NCBI GenBank assembly: GCA_018266095.1
Contig: JAFEBC010000530.1
Location: forward strand, 1-6,817
Source of the DNA: Deltaproteobacteria bacterium
Lineage (GTDB): Bacteria; Myxococcota; Myxococcia; Myxococcales; 40CM-4-68-19
DNA: 6,817 nt
Reading direction: 5' to 3'
How positions within the stretch are numbered: position 1 is the stretch's first letter; each line of letters starts with the position of its first letter. Below the pieces are notes generated by a model. It saw only the letters and a list, made by a program, of their open reading frames with translations, was not told where the DNA came from and did not search any database. The translations under genes and the position numbers were made by a program. Positions 3,934 to 6,817 of this stretch are shown in pieces.

Positions 3934-5355
3934 ATGAGCGCCGAGGTCATCCGCAGCCCCGCCGCGCCGGTCATCCAGCTCCCGCCTGGCCGCGTGCCTC
4001 CGCAGAACCTCGACGCCGAGCGCTCGGTGCTGGGCGGCATCCTCCTCGACAACCAGTCGCTCAACGACGTGCTCGAGGTGGTCAAGCCCGAGGACTTCTA
4101 TCGCGAGGCGCACCGCAAGGTGTACGAGGCGATGATCTCGCTCTTCAACAAGAACGAGCCCGTCGACCGCATCACGGTGAAGGACGCGCTGACGCAGCAG
4201 GGTCTGTTCGAGGCCGTGGGCGGCGACGACTTCATCGACCTGCTCGACAAGATCGTGCCGAGCGCGTCGAACCTCGGCTACTACGCGCGCATCGTGCGCG
4301 AGAAGGCCATCGCGCGCAGGCTCATCGAGGCGGCGCAGGCCATCCAGGCGCAGGGCTTCGAGCAGGCGGGCGACATCGCCGAGTTCCTGGACGAGGCCGA
4401 GCGGCGCATCTTCGCGGTCACCGAGCAGAAGGCGCAGACGGGCTTTGCGCCGGTGCGCGAGGTGGTGCGCGACGCGTTCAAGCTCCTGCAGAACCTGTAC
4501 GAGCGGCAGGAGGAGATCACCGGCATCGCCACCGGCTTCTCGGACCTCGACCGCATGACCAGCGGGTTCCAGCCCGGCGACCTCGTCCTCCTGGCCGCGC
4601 GTCCCTCGATGGGAAAGACGGCGTTCGCGCTCAACATCGCGACGCACGTGGGCTGCCGCGCCAAGTTCAACGGCAAGAAGTGCGGCGTGGCCATCTTCTC
4701 CTTGGAAATGCCCAAGGAGCAGCTCGTGATGCGTATGTTGTCGTCCGAGGCGCGCGTCGACGCGCAGCGCATCCGCACCGGAAGGCTCGTCGAGAGCGAC
4801 TGGAGCAAGCTCGCGCACGCGGCCGGCGTGCTGGCGGAGGCCAACATCGTCATCGACGACTCGCCCGGCGTGGGCGCGCTGGACCTGCGCGCGAAGTGCC
4901 GGCGGCTCGCGGCCAAGAACATGACCGGCGAGGCGCCGCTGGGGCTCATCATCATCGACTACTTGCAGCTCATGAAGGGCAACGAGCGCATCGAATCGCG
5001 CGAGCAGCAGATCAGCGAGATCTCGCGCAGCTTGAAGGGCCTGGCCAAGGAGCTGAAGGTGCCGGTCATCGCGCTCTCGCAGCTCAACCGCTCGCTGGAG
5101 AAGCGGCCGGACAAGCGGCCGGTGATGAGCGACCTGCGCGAGTCGGGCGCCATCGAGCAGGACGCCGACACCATCTGCTTCCTCTATCGCGAGGAGGTGT
5201 ACGAGAAGGACAAGGAGGACGTGCGCGGCGTGGCGGAGGTCATCGTCGGCAAGCAGCGCAACGGGCCCATCGGCATGGCGCCGGTGGCGTTCCTGCACGA
5301 GTTCACGCGCTTTGAGAACCTGGCGCGCGAGTACACGCCGTCGGGCGGCGAGTAG
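3934..5355 (+). CDS. dnaB: Replicative DNA helicase DnaB
   Basis: DnaB is the hexameric 5'-3' helicase that unwinds DNA at the replication fork and recruits primase. The protein has 473 residues, close to E. coli DnaB. The N-terminal domain (about 23-165) begins PPQNLDAERSVLGGILLDN. The linker TGIATGFSDLDRMTSGFQPGD (196-216) leads into the RecA-like ATPase. Walker A is ARPSMGKT (222-229, Lys228), the catalytic Glu is in FSLEM (Glu258), and Walker B is LIIIDYLQL (Asp342). LSQLNRSLEKRP (381-392), DLRESGAIEQDAD (400-412) and KQRNGP (440-445, the arginine-finger region) are all intact. ATG 3934 is chosen because AGGA lies at 3921-3924 and the family alignment starts soon after it. An upstream in-frame TTG at 3880 falls inside a DnaA box. 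No intein is inserted at the Walker A or other common DnaB sites. The gene is divergent from the 174-aa gene and converges on the kinase gene. Confidence 0.97.
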   Translation: MSAEVIRSPAAPVIQLPPGRVPPQNLDAERSVLGGILLDNQSLNDVLEVVKPEDFYREAHRKVYEAMISLFNKNEPVDRITVKDALTQQGLFEAVGGDDFIDLLDKIVPSASNLGYYARIVREKAIARRLIEAAQAIQAQGFEQAGDIAEFLDEAERRIFAVTEQKAQTGFAPVREVVRDAFKLLQNLYERQEEITGIATGFSDLDRMTSGFQPGDLVLLAARPSMGKTAFALNIATHVGCRAKFNGKKCGVAIFSLEMPKEQLVMRMLSSEARVDAQRIRTGRLVESDWSKLAHAAGVLAEANIVIDDSPGVGALDLRAKCRRLAAKNMTGEAPLGLIIIDYLQLMKGNERIESREQQISEISRSLKGLAKELKVPVIALSQLNRSLEKRPDKRPVMSDLRESGAIEQDADTICFLYREEVYEKDKEDVRGVAEVIVGKQRNGPIGMAPVAFLHEFTRFENLAREYTPSGGE

Positions 5356-5386
5356 CGGTCCTGTCGAGCAGGCGCGCGCTCCCCTG

Positions 5387-5412
5387 GACTCCCGACGAGC
5401 GTCGTGCGAGTC
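5387..5412. terminator. Imperfect hairpin between convergent dnaB and kinase genes
   Basis: GACTC (5387-5391) pairs with GAGTC (5408-5412). Inside it, ACGA (5395-5398) pairs with TCGT (5402-5405) around a GCG loop, separated by a small internal mismatch/bulge. It lies 31 nt after the dnaB stop and 11 nt beyond the TAA that ends the extended minus-strand frame. There is no T-run, so it is only a candidate terminator for both genes. Confidence 0.35.
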
Positions 5413-5423
5413 AAGCGCAGCCG

Positions 5424-5525
5424 TTACTTCTCGCCGAGCTTGCTGCGGTTTCGCAGCTCGGCTGCCGCGCTGCGGATCTCGTCGGCGTCGGGCGCGTTGG
5501 GCGCGAGCTTCAGGTAGTGCTCGTA
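5424..5525 (-). pseudogene. In-frame continuation of the TPR tail beyond the TAG
   Basis: Directly after the TAG the same frame reads YEHYLKLAPNAPDADEIRSAAAELRNRSKLGEK and then TAA (5424-5426), 33 codons in all. YExYLxLAPxxPDAxEIR is the typical second helix and capping helix of a TPR, and it completes the unit begun by GKGTVYASQGKDKEALA. The TAG stands where such repeats usually carry a polar residue before YE, and CAG to TAG is a single transition. I infer a recent nonsense mutation, a sequencing error, or less likely readthrough. Without the mutation the gene would end at 5424. Confidence 0.7.
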
Positions 5526-6817
5526 CTAGGCCAGCGCCTCCTTGTCCTTGCCCTGCGAGGCGTACACGGTGCCCTTGCCGCGGATGGCGTCGGGGAGCTC
5601 CGGCGAGTTGGCGAGCGCGGCGTCGTAGGCGGCGAGCGCGTCCTCCATGTTGCCGCGCTCCAGGGCCTTGTCGCCGCGGACCACGTGCGACCTGGCCACC
5701 GAGAGCGCCATGCGGCCTGGGGACACCGCGCCGCTCGCCTTGTTCGGCTTCACGGCCTTGTCGGCGGGGACGAGCGGGGCGAGCGGCAGGGCCTGCGCGT
5801 CGGGCGGCGGGAGCGCGGGCCGGGCCGGCGCGGCGAGCGTGGTCGACGACGGCGCCTGGATGGCCACCAGCGGGGGCGCGGCGGCGTTCTTGGCGTCCGG
5901 GTGCGCGAGGTCGGCCTTGGGCGCTTCGGGGAGCGCGGCGTGCGCGGCGTCGGTGCGGGCCGCGCCTGCAGGGGCACCGGTCGTCGCGCCAGGAGGCGCA
6001 CCGGGCGCATCGAGCGGGAGCGTCGGGTCGGCGACCTTGCCCTGCGCGTCGGCCGGCTTGGTCGGGTCGGCCTTCGCGGCCAGATCCGCAGGGTTCGCCG
6101 GCTCGGCCTTGGACGGGTCGGCCTTGGACGGGTCGACAGGCGCCTGTGCCGTCTCCGGCCCGGTGCGCCCAGCCTCGGGCCGCTGCTGGGTGTACTGCGG
6201 CGGCGGCGGGATGGGCGAGAAGAGCTCGGGCCGGAGTTGATAGAGCCCGAAGATGATGGCCGCACCCGTGAGCGCGCTCGCGATCACCGCTGAGAGGAAG
6301 AGCACCGGCGCCATCGACGGCTTCTTCTGGATGGCGGCCAGCGTGGCGCGGTCCTCGGCCTCGTCGCGCTCGCGCTCGGCCTGCTTGCGCGACTTCTCCA
6401 TCTCGGCCACTGCGACGCCCATGCGCTGCAGGGCCGCGCCGCTCTCCGAGCGCTGGCTCTTCAGATCAGCCTCGAGCTGGCTCATGCGCTTGCTGAGCGC
6501 CTCGACGGCTGCCTGCGCCACTTTCAGCGTCTCGCGCAGCGCAGACTCGTCGGCCTGCGGCTTGCCCCAGCGGCTCGCGCGCGCGTGCAGGGCACCCAGA
6601 AGCGCGCGCTCGTCCCCCGAGGGCCGGCGCGGCTGGACCACCTCGACGGCGTCCAGGAGCTGCTGCAGGTCGCCAAAGCGCTCGCGCCGATCCGCGGCCA
6701 TCGCCACGCGGACCAGATCGCCGAGCGGACCCGTGAGCTCAGGCCCCGGCCCCTGCGGAGACTCTGGCGGCTGGCGGCCCGTGAACAGCTCGTAGCCGAG
6801 CGCGCCTCCCGCGAACA
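5526..6817 (-). CDS. Membrane Ser/Thr protein kinase with TPR tail, C-terminal part, ending at an in-frame TAG
   Basis: The frame is open to the window edge, so the N-lobe and catalytic loop lie outside. The first residues, FAGGALGYELFTGR, fit kinase subdomain IX (normally ...LG..LYELLTG+.PF), and LVRVAMAADRRERFGDLQQLLDAV fits subdomain XI with its conserved Arg. These place the kinase end near 6636. Then come a charged coiled coil (about 6324-6539: repeated E/K/R/Q with Leu/Met/Ala), a membrane helix APVLFLSAVIASALTGAAIIFGLYQL (about 6237-6314) and an Ala/Pro/Asp/Lys-rich, probably extracytoplasmic linker (about 5715-6233). At the end is a TPR region starting ARSHVVRGDKALERGNMEDALAAYDAALANSP. 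The product would phosphorylate Ser/Thr in the cytoplasm and sense or bind proteins outside via the TPRs. TAG at 5526-5528 cuts the second TPR. A GTG at 6707 is only an internal codon. Confidence 0.85.
   Translation of the reverse strand, partial: FAGGALGYELFTGRQPPESPQGPGPELTGPLGDLVRVAMAADRRERFGDLQQLLDAVEVVQPRRPSGDERALLGALHARASRWGKPQADESALRETLKVAQAAVEALSKRMSQLEADLKSQRSESGAALQRMGVAVAEMEKSRKQAERERDEAEDRATLAAIQKKPSMAPVLFLSAVIASALTGAAIIFGLYQLRPELFSPIPPPPQYTQQRPEAGRTGPETAQAPVDPSKADPSKAEPANPADLAAKADPTKPADAQGKVADPTLPLDAPGAPPGATTGAPAGAARTDAAHAALPEAPKADLAHPDAKNAAAPPLVAIQAPSSTTLAAPARPALPPPDAQALPLAPLVPADKAVKPNKASGAVSPGRMALSVARSHVVRGDKALERGNMEDALAAYDAALANSPELPDAIRGKGTVYASQGKDKEALA
6103..6135. repeat. 15-bp tandem repeat in the kinase linker
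   Basis: The unit TCGGCCTTGGACGGG occurs twice without a gap (6103-6117 and 6118-6132) and starts a third time with TCG. On the minus strand it encodes two identical DPSKA pentapeptides. Being a multiple of three, copy-number change would keep the frame. Related ADPTKPA segments nearby suggest the linker grew by such duplications. Confidence 0.75.

Noticed and set aside
4594..5160. Intein or split in dnaB
   Set aside because: The Walker A, Walker B and DLRESG regions are continuous and correctly spaced, and total length is normal.
3733..5298. Very long minus-strand open frame opposite dnaB (521 codons)
   Set aside because: It lies antisense to a complete, motif-perfect dnaB. Its translation is dominated by L/R/H/A/V as expected from the opposite strand of GC-rich codons, with no recognisable domain.
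5312..6293. Long plus-strand frames opposite the kinase gene (5312-6256 and 5517-6293)
   Set aside because: Arg/Ala/Gly-rich translations without domains, antisense to a protein with clear kinase, membrane and TPR segments.
1..6817. CRISPR arrays, insertion sequences, integrase or attachment sites
   Set aside because: No regularly spaced repeats, transposase-like frames or terminal inverted repeats were seen on either strand.

Overview
The window is strongly GC-rich, densely coding DNA that looks like a chromosomal segment from a myxobacterium (Myxococcota, formerly Deltaproteobacteria). The evidence is: the S6-S18-L9 ribosomal cluster with replicative helicase DnaB nearby; a transmembrane Ser/Thr kinase with a coiled coil and a TPR tail, a kinase style abundant in that phylum; G/C at nearly every third codon position; and several conserved-looking proteins of no obvious family. 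The phylum is inferred from protein style; no database search was possible.

Layout. 1-1172 (+): the 3' part of rpsF, complete rpsR and complete rplI, closely spaced and probably one operon. 1260-2534 (+): an exported protein of unknown function with a Sec-type signal peptide and a Ca-loop-like repeat. 2579-2884 (+): a 101-residue protein with zinc-ribbon-like cysteines, probably read from a leaderless mRNA. 2954-3478 (-): a charged 174-residue protein of unknown function. A perfect 9-bp hairpin lies between these last two convergent genes. 3479-3933: a 455-bp intergenic region between divergent genes. It holds a cluster of DnaA-box-like 9-mers, two perfect palindromes and a 12-bp direct repeat. 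3934-5355 (+): complete dnaB without an intein. 5424-6817 (-): the C-terminal part of a membrane Ser/Thr kinase with a TPR tail, converging on dnaB. Its frame is interrupted by a TAG codon inside the second TPR, and the same frame then continues in good TPR style for 33 codons to a TAA.

How the parts relate. The ribosomal genes and dnaB are housekeeping functions, translation and chromosome replication. S6 and S18 are direct partners on the 30S platform, and here both carry glycine-rich extensions that face each other in gene order. The DnaA-box cluster directly upstream of dnaB suggests that the helicase-loading partner DnaA controls dnaB transcription, or that the region titrates DnaA. I see no convincing new multi-gene system. 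The points most worth following up are the DnaA-box region, the interrupted kinase/TPR gene, and the leaderless zinc-ribbon gene.
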